A DNA stretch of 64,000 nt from CAUZIZ01 sp965219005 (GCA_965219005.1 CBDCMS010000004.1:4092001-4156000); one strand, 5' to 3'; shown: positions 52,867 through 61,692, counted from the first letter of the stretch. Notes: a model not told the origin generated them from the letters alone. Program-made: numbers and translations.

Positions 52867-53295
52867 TCAGGCGAGTGGGTTCACCCATCGCAGACCCGGA
52901 AATCGTGCCATGTCCGCATCGGTCGAGTGGAGCTCCGCCTGGTGCTCAATGGCCAAGGCAGCTAGGTGCGCGTCCGTTGTCAAATTGCCAGCACCACCCA
53001 CCGCCTCGAGGAAATCGAACAGAATGTCTGCATGACGAACTCCAGGGTGAATAATAATCGTCTGCGGTCGAACGAGCCAAGACCGGATACGCGTGCAAAC
53101 ACCACCCATGTCAAGGGGATTGTCGAGTATCTTCGGGTGCGTGGTAATGCGAATGAACCCCAGGATCGAGACCCACGGAAGGCCGACGCTACCGGTCCCG
53201 TTCATCAGCGTTTCCCACCACTCTCGCGCCGCCCGGTGCCGACGGAATTCCGAATCGTGAGCATGCAGTAGCAGGTTGACGTCAGGAATGATCAC
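52867..53295 (-). CDS. VapC-type PIN-domain toxin
   Basis: A 142-residue PIN-domain ribonuclease. MIIPDVNLLLHAHDSE carries the first catalytic Asp; the later acidic set is in NLTTDAHLAALAIEHQAEL and HSTDADMARFPGLRWVNP. Partnered with the upstream ribbon-helix-helix antitoxin (8-base gap). Such toxins cut tRNA or rRNA; the target is unknown here. The pair lies at the edge of a plasmid-derived region, where toxin-antitoxin modules often serve maintenance. Confidence 0.87.
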   Translation of the reverse strand: MIIPDVNLLLHAHDSEFRRHRAAREWWETLMNGTGSVGLPWVSILGFIRITTHPKILDNPLDMGGVCTRIRSWLVRPQTIIIHPGVRHADILFDFLEAVGGAGNLTTDAHLAALAIEHQAELHSTDADMARFPGLRWVNPLA

Positions 53296-53303
53296 CGGGC
53301 CAC

Positions 53304-53552
53304 CTATCGAGCTAGTTCATCCGCCTCTAGCTCGTCGACGAGCTGATTGAGCCGGCCGCCATCGATACCCGGCTTGAAGGCGAAGGCGTGGGGATTCACC
53401 TTATACCGAGACAGCCGAGGCGGTTTGCCCCGCAGGCCCAGGCCGAGGCGCAACACATCGTTCACGACGGTTTTCAAGCTCTTGTCAGTGCGTCGAGTTT
53501 CGTGTCGAAGGAGCCGTTCGACATCTGGATCAATTGTCAGCGTGGTTCGCAT
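53304..53552 (-). CDS. VapB-like antitoxin
   Basis: An 82-residue protein starting MRTTLTIDPDVERLLRHETR, a ribbon-helix-helix DNA-binding region, followed by a C-terminal tail (INQLVDELEADELAR-type acidic end) that would wrap the toxin. It is cotranscribed with and precedes vapC. Starts further upstream (up to 53588) are possible but add poorly conserved residues. Confidence 0.78.
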   Translation of the reverse strand: MRTTLTIDPDVERLLRHETRRTDKSLKTVVNDVLRLGLGLRGKPPRLSRYKVNPHAFAFKPGIDGGRLNQLVDELEADELAR

Positions 53553-53825
53553 GAGAGTCATCATGATGCCTAATACGAGTGATGTCAAGATGGTTTGCCT
53601 GCCGTCAGCTAAAATAGTGTCCCCAGTCCGACCGCCAGATCATTCTGTCATCTAACCGGCACAAGTTCATCGCCACCTATACTTACGACGCGGAGTAAGA
53701 TTGGCGGCGAATAATCAATGCTATCCTGCTAAAATGGTATGTTTAAAAAGCTATTTCAGTATTTCATGGTATTCTTTAATGGTGCTATTACGATAGCATG
53801 TGTATTTGCCAGGGCAGGAGATTAT

Positions 53826-54482
53826 ATGGGATACATCATCGCAACAGTTTCACAAAAGGGTGGAGTGGGAAAATCCACACTCTGCCGCATGATAGCCAGA
53901 GAAGCCGCAATTAACAGCCTCACATCCAAGATCGCAGATCTCGATGTGCGCCAATCCACTACGAAACGCTGGGCGGAGCGCCGGATGCAAAATGGGGTCC
54001 AGCCCACCATTCGGGCCGAAACCTTCAAGAGCGTATCTGAGGCACTGAAAGACGCGGCCGACTTCGATGTCTTCGTCCTGGACGGCGCGCCGCAAGCATC
54101 AAAGCAGACCAAAGAAATGGCTATCATAGCGGATCTGCTCATCATCCCAACCGGCGATTCCTTCGAAGATCGAGAACCGGCTGTCGAACTGGCCAATGAT
54201 CTCTACAGCGATGGGATAAGCCCGGCTAAGATCGCGTTTGCCTTGTGCAGAGTAGGGGACAGCAAAGCCCAATTGGCCGAGGCTAGGGCCTACCTCGGCA
54301 AAACGCAATACACCATGCTTGACGGCGAAATTCCGGAGCGAGACAGCTTCAAGACCCTGATCAGAGACGGCCGCGCACCGACAGAGTCGCCATTTAAATC
54401 CCTTCGCGAGCGATCGGAGATGATGGCCCAGAACGCGATCAACGCTCTTGTGAGAGCCAGTCAAAGCGAGGTAGTTGCATAA
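53826..54482 (+). CDS. parA: ParA-family plasmid partition ATPase
   Basis: A 218-residue deviant-Walker ATPase that drives plasmid segregation. Walker A is SQKGGVGKSTLCRMIA with the signature Lys; Walker A' FVLDGAPQASK is atypical but located correctly. I chose ATG 53826 because GCAGGAGA precedes it and it starts the conserved MGYIIATVSQKGG. The small size without an N-terminal HTH fits type Ib ParA. The stop overlaps the next gene (ATAATGG). Confidence 0.88.
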   Translation: MGYIIATVSQKGGVGKSTLCRMIAREAAINSLTSKIADLDVRQSTTKRWAERRMQNGVQPTIRAETFKSVSEALKDAADFDVFVLDGAPQASKQTKEMAIIADLLIIPTGDSFEDREPAVELANDLYSDGISPAKIAFALCRVGDSKAQLAEARAYLGKTQYTMLDGEIPERDSFKTLIRDGRAPTESPFKSLRERSEMMAQNAINALVRASQSEVVA

Positions 54483-54745
54483 TGGCCACCAATTTCCCGA
54501 AGAAAGCAGACACGGCTGAGCCGCCGCGACCAGAGCGGAAAAACAGAACCGGCAACCTTGACAAGCCAGCACGGCACCAGGACAAAAATGAGCCGGTCAA
54601 AAAGTCGCTACAGTTCAAGGTACCGGAAACAGTTTTCAATGAATTCTCACGGCGAGCGCATGAGGATTTCGGCCACCAGAAGGGCGCGAAGCTCAATCTG
54701 TTCATGGAAATGTGGCGGATCTACCAAGAAGTGAAATCAGAATAG
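54482..54745 (+). CDS. Small ParA partner (type Ib ParB/RHH-like)
   Basis: An 87-residue protein with a charged, disordered N-terminal half and a C-terminal half (KSLQFKVPETVFNEFSRRAH ... LNLFMEMWRIYQEV) that fits a ribbon-helix-helix fold. It overlaps the parA stop. In type Ib systems ParA is followed by just such a small DNA-binding partner, which would recognise the flanking repeats. Confidence 0.62.
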   Translation: MATNFPKKADTAEPPRPERKNRTGNLDKPARHQDKNEPVKKSLQFKVPETVFNEFSRRAHEDFGHQKGAKLNLFMEMWRIYQEVKSE

Positions 54746-54809
54746 CATGATAGCATTTCATCCTGTTATCGTTTTAAGGGGTATCGGAGGCTGAGCTACC
54801 CGGCCAGGA

Positions 54810-55274
54810 TCAGGTAGACGCCTCACAGACTGCCTTGTTCTGGCCGGCGAGCCCTTCCTTGGTCCGTTCTGAGATCAGATCCCGCTCAACCTCCGCGAAC
54901 AACCCGAACATGGCGATCATCACCTTGGTCCGCAGGTCCTGCTTGCCCTCGACCTCGATCGCCTCCTTGATCGCGATGAAGCGGATCTTACGCTCGATTA
55001 GCGTGGCCACGATCTGCAGCACCTGACCGAGGCTACGGCCAAGCCGCGACAACTCGCTGACCAGCAGGCGATCGCCGCTCTGAAGCGTTCCCAGCATCTC
55101 CTCGATGCGGCGCTCGATCGGACTCTTTCGCGAGGAGATCCGGGACTCGATGAATGCGTCGACCGTAAAGCGGCGTTTCTGGGTGAAGTCGAGGATCGCC
55201 AGCTTCTGGGTTGCCAGATCCTGTGAACCAGTTGAGACACGGAGGGAGGCGACGGTTTTCAAGGTGGCGTCCAA
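54810..55274 (-). CDS. Serine recombinase (resolvase), short C-terminus
   Basis: A 154-residue resolvase/invertase. The catalytic Ser is in SLRVSTGSQDL; other conserved residues are in LLVSELSRLGRSLGQVLQI and MFGLFAEVERDLISERTKEGL. After this the sequence ends as AGQNKAVCEAST without the usual DNA-binding HTH, so it lacks about 30-40 residues. It may be truncated by recombination or use a partner. Lies next to parA in the plasmid-like part. Confidence 0.78.
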   Translation of the reverse strand: MDATLKTVASLRVSTGSQDLATQKLAILDFTQKRRFTVDAFIESRISSRKSPIERRIEEMLGTLQSGDRLLVSELSRLGRSLGQVLQIVATLIERKIRFIAIKEAIEVEGKQDLRTKVMIAMFGLFAEVERDLISERTKEGLAGQNKAVCEAST

Positions 55275-55543
55275 GCAAAGGCGAAAAGGATTTTTTCTCG
55301 ACGGATAACGATTATAGTATTCAGATCATTGCCTAGTCATATCTCGTCGAGTAATACGTTCATTTTTATAGACACACCGACGATTCGAGCACAAGATGCT
55401 ATCGCGGTCGAATGTGGACAATGTCCAAATGTGTCCAAATCAAGGGGGAAGGCTGATGGTGATAGACCAATTAGACGACCCCCGATCATTGTCCCTTCGG
55501 ATCGCTCCAGGTCGGGCCTGGTCTTCGTGCCAAAGGGACGGCG

Positions 55544-55939
55544 TTATCGCTTTCGCACGATGACAAGGCACCGCATGATGGCTTCCCACCGGTCCTTCCC
55601 GGTCAGTTTGTAGGCATCTGCAGGTTTTCTGCAATCCATGGCTTTTGCTTGCAGATAGCGGAGCTGGCTCACGCCCATGAACTGATCGGCTGGATCGGGT
55701 CGTGTGTACCGGGTCTCGGAATACCAAGCCTGCATCAGGCCCGTGCACCATGCGCGGTCGGTCTCGGTCATCTTGAGTCCGGTTGCCTCGTCGACTGCCT
55801 GGCAGGCCCTCTCCAGTTTCTGGGGGCTTGCATCGGTGTATACGGGCGCTTTCGGACCGCACGACGCTACCGCGAGCACTGTGACGAGGGCGATGACCAG
55901 ACTTGCGCGAGCCTTCGTTTGGGTTGGGTCGTTTCTCAT
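55544..55939 (-). CDS. Hypothetical lipoprotein
   Basis: A 131-residue protein with a signal peptide ending in the lipobox VLAVASC (Cys about 27). The mature part is rich in charged residues and has three or four more cysteines (ERACQAVDEA, AWCTGLMQAW, DCRKPADA, MRCLVIV), perhaps forming disulfides. I do not recognise a family. It may be an entry-exclusion-like or conjugation-associated lipoprotein, but that is only suggested by the plasmid context. Confidence 0.55.
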   Translation of the reverse strand: MRNDPTQTKARASLVIALVTVLAVASCGPKAPVYTDASPQKLERACQAVDEATGLKMTETDRAWCTGLMQAWYSETRYTRPDPADQFMGVSQLRYLQAKAMDCRKPADAYKLTGKDRWEAIMRCLVIVRKR

Positions 55940-55989
55940 GGGAGTCCCCGATCAATGGGTTTTAGTTTCCAAATCTTCCATGATACGTT

Positions 55990-56127
55990 GGGGTCACCTC
56001 ACGAAACGGGAAAAATCGTACGCTAAGAGCCATCCGAATGGCCGCTCGTGGCCAACAACAGCCCTTTTCCCCGCATTATCTTGCTCTGTCCAGTTGAGGC
56101 ATGCCTCAACTGGACAGAGGTGACCCC
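55990..56127. repeat. Nested inverted repeats with a 36-bp perfect palindrome
   Basis: Bases 56084-56119 form a perfect palindrome (18-bp arms, centre at GCATGC). Outside it a second inverted pair occurs: GGGGTCACCTC at 55990-56000 and GAGGTGACCCC at 56117-56127. The stretch lies in a 470-bp gap without genes (55940-56411), upstream of the repA remnant. It could be an operator, an origin element or the junction of two inverted sequences. Confidence 0.85.
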
Positions 56128-56411
56128 TTCATAGCCGAGGCAGCGGTTGGATTTCTCGCGCTGATGGTGTAGTCCGCGCCGTTGGCGGATGAATAGTAAA
56201 ATAGACCCAATGGGGAAGATGACAGAGACGACAATGATCCGGGTCGGCCTGTAGGCTTTGTCCACCTCCGGGCGGGTTGCACAAAGGTTCCTTTGCGCAC
56301 GGCAGCGTCCAAATCTTGCACAGCTTGCCACCGAAAATCCACCGGGCCTGAGCCGATCCGAGGTCTAATCTCGCATACCTCTGTAGAAGGAGGTGCCGCG
56401 ACGATGAAACC

Positions 56412-56964
56412 ATGCCGGATTCAAGCAATCTCTCTGATCCTGGCAAGATGAGGCGGCTCTTTAACGCTTATGTCCAGTTGGTCTATGAGGACAAGCTGGG
56501 GGAGGCCAGCGTGAGTTCGTCTGTAACCCGCCGCACCGAGTTTTGGTGGGACCCGAAGCAGACCGATGTGCCGATGTTATGGGACAGCAAGATTGAATTG
56601 GGTTGGGACTTCTTCAACGGAGATCATCCGCCGCCCGGTGCCGCTCGACATGAACACCCTCACGGCTCTCAAGCGTTGTTCGCTGGGCCTCGATCTCTAC
56701 CTATGGCTGGTGTACCGGACCTTTACGCTTCGTGCTCCGCTACGGCTCACTTGGCGGCTCCTGTACAGCCAGTTCGGAGCGCACCCGGCTAAAGCCAGCG
56801 ACAAGCAAGCCGTCAAATTCTTCCGCCGCCGCATCCTGCGGGAGTTGAAGAAAATCAAGATCGCCTGGACGGGCCTGAACTACTCCACGGCTCCGGGCGT
56901 CCTGATCCTGCATCCCTCGGCTCCCGCCATCGCTCCGGCGCAGCAACTTCAACTCGTGGAATAG
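56412..56964 (+). pseudogene. Plasmid replication initiator RepA, frameshifted and 5'-truncated
   Basis: Frame 1 (56412-56618) reads RRLFNAYVQLVYEDKLGEA ... WDFFN; frame 2 continues EIIRRPVPLDMNTLTALKRC ... DLYLWLVYRTFTLRAPLRL and TWRLLYSQFGAHPA to 56964. Together they match the plasmid RepA (RepA_C) family. A single extra G in AACGGAG at 56619-56620 explains the break. About 100 N-terminal residues of a normal initiator also seem to be missing. This marks the neighbourhood as an integrated, decayed plasmid. Confidence 0.8.
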
Positions 56965-57018
56965 CCCTGGTGTTGCCATGAAGACTCCCACCAGAAACTA
57001 CGAGGGGCTTTTCAGAAA

Positions 57019-57588
57019 ATGTGCACCACACGAATTGGCCTTCTCGCGCTCTTTGTCCTAGTCTCGACGCCTGTCGTTGGGCAGCCTATCGTCGGACACC
57101 AGCGTAAAGTTGACATCAGGGCACACTGGGGTTATACCGCCGTGTCGGCGAGAGACGCTCCCAGTGAGGGCGTTGGCGGATCCCAATTAACCACCAGCGC
57201 ATTAGGCGGATCCGTATCGGTGGCCGTGGGAGCGGGCCTACGGCTCGGCATGGAAGTGCTGCACGGCAACTGGCCCACCTGGCGCGGTTCTGAAAACAGC
57301 CTTACCAGCACGCTGGTCAGCGTGCTGGTGGAGCACGAGTTTTGGTCCTACGAGCGCCTCAACCCATACCTGGTACTTGGGGTCGGTTATAACAATCTTC
57401 GCTGGCGCGGCCCGTCCTTTGATCCTTCTCTCCCGGAATATCGGGGGGAGAAGAAGGGACGCCTCCATCTCGGAGGCGGGATTGGCACGCGGTTTTTCCT
57501 AACTCGGAACTTCTTCGTGGCCCCGGAATTCCGCATCGGTTTGAGGCCTTCGGTACGTTGGACGGTCTCTGGTGGCTATGCCTTTTGA
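57019..57588 (+). CDS. Outer-membrane beta-barrel protein
   Basis: A 189-residue protein with a signal peptide (residues 1-22, ending VVGQP). Alternating hydrophobic strands with Gly/aromatic spacing (VSVAVGAGLRLGMEVLHG, LNPYLVLGVGYNNLRWRG, GIGTRFFLTRNFFVAPEFRI) and a C-terminal Phe indicate an eight-stranded OmpX/OmpW-like barrel. Role unknown. The next gene starts eight bases later. Confidence 0.7.
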   Translation: MCTTRIGLLALFVLVSTPVVGQPIVGHQRKVDIRAHWGYTAVSARDAPSEGVGGSQLTTSALGGSVSVAVGAGLRLGMEVLHGNWPTWRGSENSLTSTLVSVLVEHEFWSYERLNPYLVLGVGYNNLRWRGPSFDPSLPEYRGEKKGRLHLGGGIGTRFFLTRNFFVAPEFRIGLRPSVRWTVSGGYAF

Positions 57589-57595
57589 GGATGCT

Positions 57596-58183
57596 ATGAC
57601 GAATCTCACCGGAAACCACGGCAGTCTTTTCAGTAGGACCACGGCCACCGGGCTTGCGCTCCTGTTGTTTCTATCCCTCCTGCCGGCCTGCGCGGCGAGG
57701 CACATGCCCGACTGGTCCGGAGTGCAAGCCGTGCCACCCAAGACAAAGACCGATGTGCAGTTGTACAAGGACGACGCTCCCCAGGGAAGCCGGAAGATCC
57801 AGGGCCGCTTCGACTCGGCCACGACCGACTCCCTCACACTGACACTCAAAGACGGTCAAACGCGCACCCTCCAGAAGCAGGCCGTACGTAAGGTGCTCAC
57901 CCGCCGACCGTTCAGCAAACGATGGCCGGGATGGGTCGCCCTGGGGGTTACCGCTGCGCTAGTGGAAATCCTTCTTGCTCCTCCGAGCCACGATATAGCA
58001 ATGCCAAGAATGGGCCACGTAATATTCACCCTTCCGATCGGCGCCGCATTTTTCTATGGCTCGCGGATGGAAGGCATTTACGAAGTCCCGCCCAAACACC
58101 GGACACGACCGGCAGGAGGCCCGCAGTCCGGTGCTGAGGGCAAAACTCCTGGAAATCCGGAAGATCATCCGCGGCGGGACTGA
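57596..58183 (+). CDS. Hypothetical lipoprotein
   Basis: About 195 residues from ATG 57596. A hydrophobic stretch ending LLPACAA is a lipobox. A beta-rich middle part (IQGRFDSATTDSLTLTLKDG) resembles small SH3-like or bacterial lipoprotein domains, and there are one or two C-terminal hydrophobic segments. It starts right after the barrel protein, so the two may act together at the cell surface. A start at 57578 inside the upstream gene is also possible. Confidence 0.6.
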   Translation: MTNLTGNHGSLFSRTTATGLALLLFLSLLPACAARHMPDWSGVQAVPPKTKTDVQLYKDDAPQGSRKIQGRFDSATTDSLTLTLKDGQTRTLQKQAVRKVLTRRPFSKRWPGWVALGVTAALVEILLAPPSHDIAMPRMGHVIFTLPIGAAFFYGSRMEGIYEVPPKHRTRPAGGPQSGAEGKTPGNPEDHPRRD

Positions 58184-58338
58184 GTGACCCCCGCAACACT
58201 GGTATAAATCCCGTTTCCCAGCCGAAAACTCGCCGCTCGCAGCGCTTGAAGGGCCGTCCTATCTCCATAGGTCTCCCCGCCACCGAAAGCCGGTCCTGGG
58301 GCTTCTTACGGCGTTCTGCACGACAACCACCGTGAGAT

Positions 58339-58428
58339 TTATCCACAGGTAGCGGTGATTCAGGGGAGTTTTCCAGTACCAAACCGCCCCCCCTAACAAG
58401 TAGTAGGAACGACGACGACTGTGAATAA
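58339..58428. promoter_or_regulatory. DnaA-box pair, possible plasmid origin relic
   Basis: A perfect DnaA box TTATCCACA lies at 58339-58347 and an 8/9 match in the opposite sense (TGTGAATAA) at 58420-58428, in a gap without genes (58184-58585) followed by an A-rich stretch near 58436-58475. Together with the nearby parA and broken repA this could be what remains of a replication origin. Confidence 0.35.
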
Positions 58429-58585
58429 ATCACCGGATCAAAAAACCAAAATCAAAACCATCCCTTGAAGGGATAAACCCTGAAAACCAAACCCGGGATA
58501 TCCTTCGCAAAGAGGGCCTCAGCTAACCAGGAGCGGGCAGTGATAACTCGGGTAGAGCAGGCCAAAGACGGTAGTGGTCAGCAGA

Positions 58586-59198
58586 GCGATTAGCGCGGTT
58601 CGGAACAAAGCCCAGGTCTGGGTCTTCGAGGCGCTGCAACAGATCCGCGAACGGCTTCCCTTTGAGCTGCTGGGACTGGACTCGGACAACGGCGCGGAAT
58701 TCATCAACTACCAAGTTGCACCGTTACTGCGAACAGGAACAGATCACCTTTACCCGCTCGAGGCCGCTGCGCAAGAACGACAACTGCTTCGTGGAGCAAA
58801 AGAACTACTCGGTGGTGCGTCGGTTTGCGGGCTACGCCCGCTACGACACGGAGACGGAGTGGGAAGTACTCAACCAAGCAATGGAACGAAATCCTGGTGT
58901 TTTTCCGGGATCGTGTCTTTTCTTGGGGGAACAGAAAGTACATTCTGTAACGAGAGAACCCGTGCCCAAAAAACAGAGGCTACGCTGGCAACCCATCACT
59001 CGTCTTCCTTTAATCGCGACTGCGATCGACGGAATGCTGGAAACCACCCAGGAGCAGCTTGAGACCCTGGAAAGCGTGCGGCCGAAACCCTACGTGCTGG
59101 ACGATCACACGGTGGCACGGCTGATCCGGTCCTTCACCACACAGCTCAATGATCTGGGGCTGTACCAAGAACAAGTTAGCCAGGTGGAAGCGAGCTGA
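58586..59198 (+). pseudogene. Integrase-core transposase fragment, frameshifted
   Basis: The first frame reads RNKAQVWVFEALQQIRERLP and LLGLDSDNGAEFINYQ; after a one-base insertion (extra G at 58715) the second frame continues LHRYCEQEQITFTRSRPLRK and NDNCFVEQKNYSVVRRFAGY. These are the D and E regions of an rve-type DDE transposase. The 5' part is missing. From about 58880 the open frame continues to 59198 with sequence I cannot match to this family. Confidence 0.72.
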
Positions 59199-59256
59199 AC
59201 TCAGCGCCGGTCAGCGCCAGCGAGATCGCCCTGGATGACCGCCCCGTGAAACGACG

Positions 59257-59365
59257 AGTTGAGAGGGCGACGGGGCACTCAAGAGATAAAGCCCCACACT
59301 GGGTCTATTTGGAAGGGAGTATTTGGTAGGGAGACTTCATCTCTCTACCCCATCGCCCTCTCAAC
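59257..59365. repeat. 18-bp inverted repeat pair
   Basis: GTTGAGAGGGCGACGGGG (59257-59274) and its complement with one mismatch (59348-59365) enclose 73 bases. It may be a terminal pair of a 109-bp miniature element or a large stem-loop after the transposase remnant. The following stretch to 60052 shows no gene that I trust. Confidence 0.6.
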
Positions 59366-60052
59366 CCCCCTTGCCTACACGCGCGCCAGCTTTCCTGCCC
59401 GGCCCACCTCAGCAAATGAAAAGCGAACTCTTATTATATAAGATGCTCCTGACATCACGTAGTTGATTCAATCGCGAAGCGGCGGCGGGCTGGGTGGTCG
59501 TGGCGGAGGAGGAACAGGCACCGGTTTTGGGTACGGCGGCTTTGGCGGCGGTTTCTCGGTCATTTCCCTCCATCTTACTCCTTCCGGACTCCCCTGCCCT
59601 TTGTGTAGGCTGAAGCTAGTCTGGAATGTCAGAACCGACGAGTATTCTCCTTGGTGCCTGCTTCTTGGTCGAGGATGCCGAGACATCATCCTCACTCCGA
59701 AACTACCTCATTTTTCGTCTCAGTATCCTCAGGAAGTCCCACTCCTATCTCCGTCTACCACCACTGCCGATAAAGACAAATGGGGCCGGGGGCCAGGTTG
59801 GGGTACCGACCAGATTCTTGTAATTTTTTTATACGCTAAGAGGCGGCTACTTGACGCAACTGCATGCAATAGCGTGCCTTAGATCTTTCCAACCCGAGCC
59901 GCCATGTGATCTGGACCGCCAAGAGAGTCTAGCCTGTCCCGACACCTGATCGCTGTCCCCCTCCAGAAATCGCCCCCTAAAGCAACCCGCACAACCTCGA
60001 GATCATCTGGAAACTAAAGAGCACCTCTAGTATATATACTACCGGGGAGCCG

Positions 60053-60896
60053 CTAAATGGGGAGAGCCTCAGCCGGGCGATCGGGCATCCGCTGGAGGGT
60101 CTGACTCGTGGAACGACGACCAACTTGGGCCAAGAACTTTCGGCGATTCGGATTCAAATCGCTGAGGTCCCACTCAGGGGCTCCCAGCTGGCGGAGAAAC
60201 GCCAGTTTGGCCACCTCGCTCTTGATGGAGCCCGGGCTCTCGCCAGAAGCACCCTGCCCGAGCCACTTGAGGGTCGACCAGCTGTTCGAGGCCTTGGCCT
60301 CGAGCAGACCGTCGCGCTGGGCTCGCCTCTCGGCGCTCAGCAAGGGCTCGACCAGGGTGTACGTTCTCTCCTGTGCGCGACCGCGCGCCGAACTGACAAG
60401 TCGTACGATTCCGGTCGGGTGCTGGAAAGACGAGCCTCTCGGTGCGCAGCCGCTCACGAGCGAGGCGAAAGAGAACCTTCGGAGCCTCGTGCTCAAGGGC
60501 CCGTTCGACAAGCCAAGCTTCGAGTTCTTCCAAGTCCCGTGACCGGAGCATCGAGAAGCCGAGGTGTTTCCGAACCTCGGTGAAGTGCTGTCGGCGCGTC
60601 TGCTCGCGTCGAGCGTAGGATTGAATCTCGTCCGGGCTGACCTCGAGCTGGTCCGCGATGAAGCAGGCGGCCGATCGCGGAGCTGCGCTCAAATTGCGCG
60701 GAACGAAGCCGAGGTAGCGAAGGGCACAAAGCTGAAGCGCGAGCCCCAAGCGGTTTGCTGCCCCCCGCCGGAGGGCGGCGAGGTCTCGGTCGGCACCCGT
60801 CAGCGTGAATGCTCTGATCAGGTCATCGCCCGGGATTTCCTCGGGAAAGCTGGCCAACCTAGCCAACTCAGTCTCTGAGAAAATAGATGCCGGCAC
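60053..60896 (-). pseudogene. tnpA: Tn3-family transposase N-terminal remnant, frameshifted
   Basis: The N-terminal domain (FSETELARLASFPEEIPGDD, NRLGLALQLCALRYLGFVPR, REQTRRQHFTEVRKHLGF) is Tn3-type. Near 60414-60417 a one-base insertion (on the minus strand CCCGACC for CCCACC) shifts the frame; the other frame goes on as IVRLVSSARGRAQERTYTLV and DLNPNRRKFLAQVGRRSTSQ. It ends after about 280 residues, so the catalytic DDE part (about 700 residues) is gone. Divergent to the resolvase gene. Confidence 0.85.
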
Positions 60897-61024
60897 TGAT
60901 GTCTCTTCCGATTGGAGCCGAGGGTTTCCGAGTCTTAGTTTAAGATACCGATCGTGAGACCGCCTAAGGCACGGATTTCGCTCCCTTCTCAGGTGTCACA
61001 GAAACGGTCGTTTTGGAGACGCCA
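60897..61024. other. Probable res recombination and promoter region
   Basis: The 128-bp gap between divergent tnpA and tnpR is the normal place of the Tn3 res site and the two promoters. I see inverted sequence in this gap but cannot delimit the three resolvase subsites by eye. Confidence 0.4.
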
Positions 61025-61636
61025 GTGCTGATCGGCTACGCGCGGATATCGAAGGCGGACGGTTCCCAGAGCCTCGACCTGCAGAGGGATGCTCTGCGCG
61101 AGGCCGGCGTCAGCGACGACGCGATCTACGAGGACCAAGCGTCCGGACAGCGTGAGGACCGCCCGGGGCTCGCCGCCTTCCTCAAGGCGGCGCGGCAGGG
61201 AGACGTGATCGTCGTCTGGAGGCTCGATCGCCTCGGTCGCAATCTCCGCCATCTCGTCAACCTGGTGCAAGACCTCAACGACAGGGACATCGGGATCCGG
61301 GTGCTCGCCGGACAAGGGGCCCGCCTCGACACGACGACGGCCAGCGGAAAGTTGGTCTTCGCGCTCTTCGCGGCTTTGGCGGAATTCGAACGAGAACTGA
61401 TCCGGGAACGAACCCTCGCTGGATTGGCCTCTGCGCGAGCCAGGGGCAGGAAGGGAGGGCGCCCTCACGCGCTGAGCAAAGCGCAGGTGCGGCTAGCTCA
61501 GGCAGCGATGGCGCAGCGCGACACGAAGGTCAGCGAGCTCTGCCTGGAGCTAGGCGTAACCAAGGCGACGATCTACCGCTACGTAGCGCCAGATGGTTCC
61601 TTGAGAAACCGAGGGCGACAGGTCCTGGCTCGCTAG
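61025..61636 (+). CDS. tnpR: Tn3-type resolvase
   Basis: A 203-residue serine recombinase. GTG 61025 is preferred: GGAG lies six bases upstream and the protein then starts VLIGYARIS, the standard N-terminus. Catalytic region GYARISKADGSQSLDLQ; conserved RLDRLGRNLRHLVNLVQDL, FALFAALAEFERELIRERT, and a C-terminal HTH (KVSELCLELGVTKATIYRYV). It is complete, unlike the neighbouring transposase. Confidence 0.9.
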   Translation: MLIGYARISKADGSQSLDLQRDALREAGVSDDAIYEDQASGQREDRPGLAAFLKAARQGDVIVVWRLDRLGRNLRHLVNLVQDLNDRDIGIRVLAGQGARLDTTTASGKLVFALFAALAEFERELIRERTLAGLASARARGRKGGRPHALSKAQVRLAQAAMAQRDTKVSELCLELGVTKATIYRYVAPDGSLRNRGRQVLAR

Positions 61637-61692
61637 GCGGTCCCAAGAGCGGCCCTTAACGTGCGATTTTGCTCCGTTACTGTCGGAACCCC

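Larger units (their letters stand above)
53719..54756. promoter_or_regulatory. GATAGCAT octamers flanking parA
   Basis: The octamer GATAGCAT occurs at 53719-53726 (minus), 53792-53799 (plus) upstream of parA, and 54749-54756 (plus) downstream of its partner gene, with a 7/8 match AATAGCAT at 54741-54748. Clusters on both sides of a parA operon are what a centromere (parS) or operator would look like. Confidence 0.4.

Noticed and set aside
59463..59882. Gly-rich frame on the plus strand and Pro-rich frame at 59468-59695 on the minus strand
   Set aside because: Low-complexity sequence without ribosome sites or similarity; both arise from the same GC-biased repeat tract.
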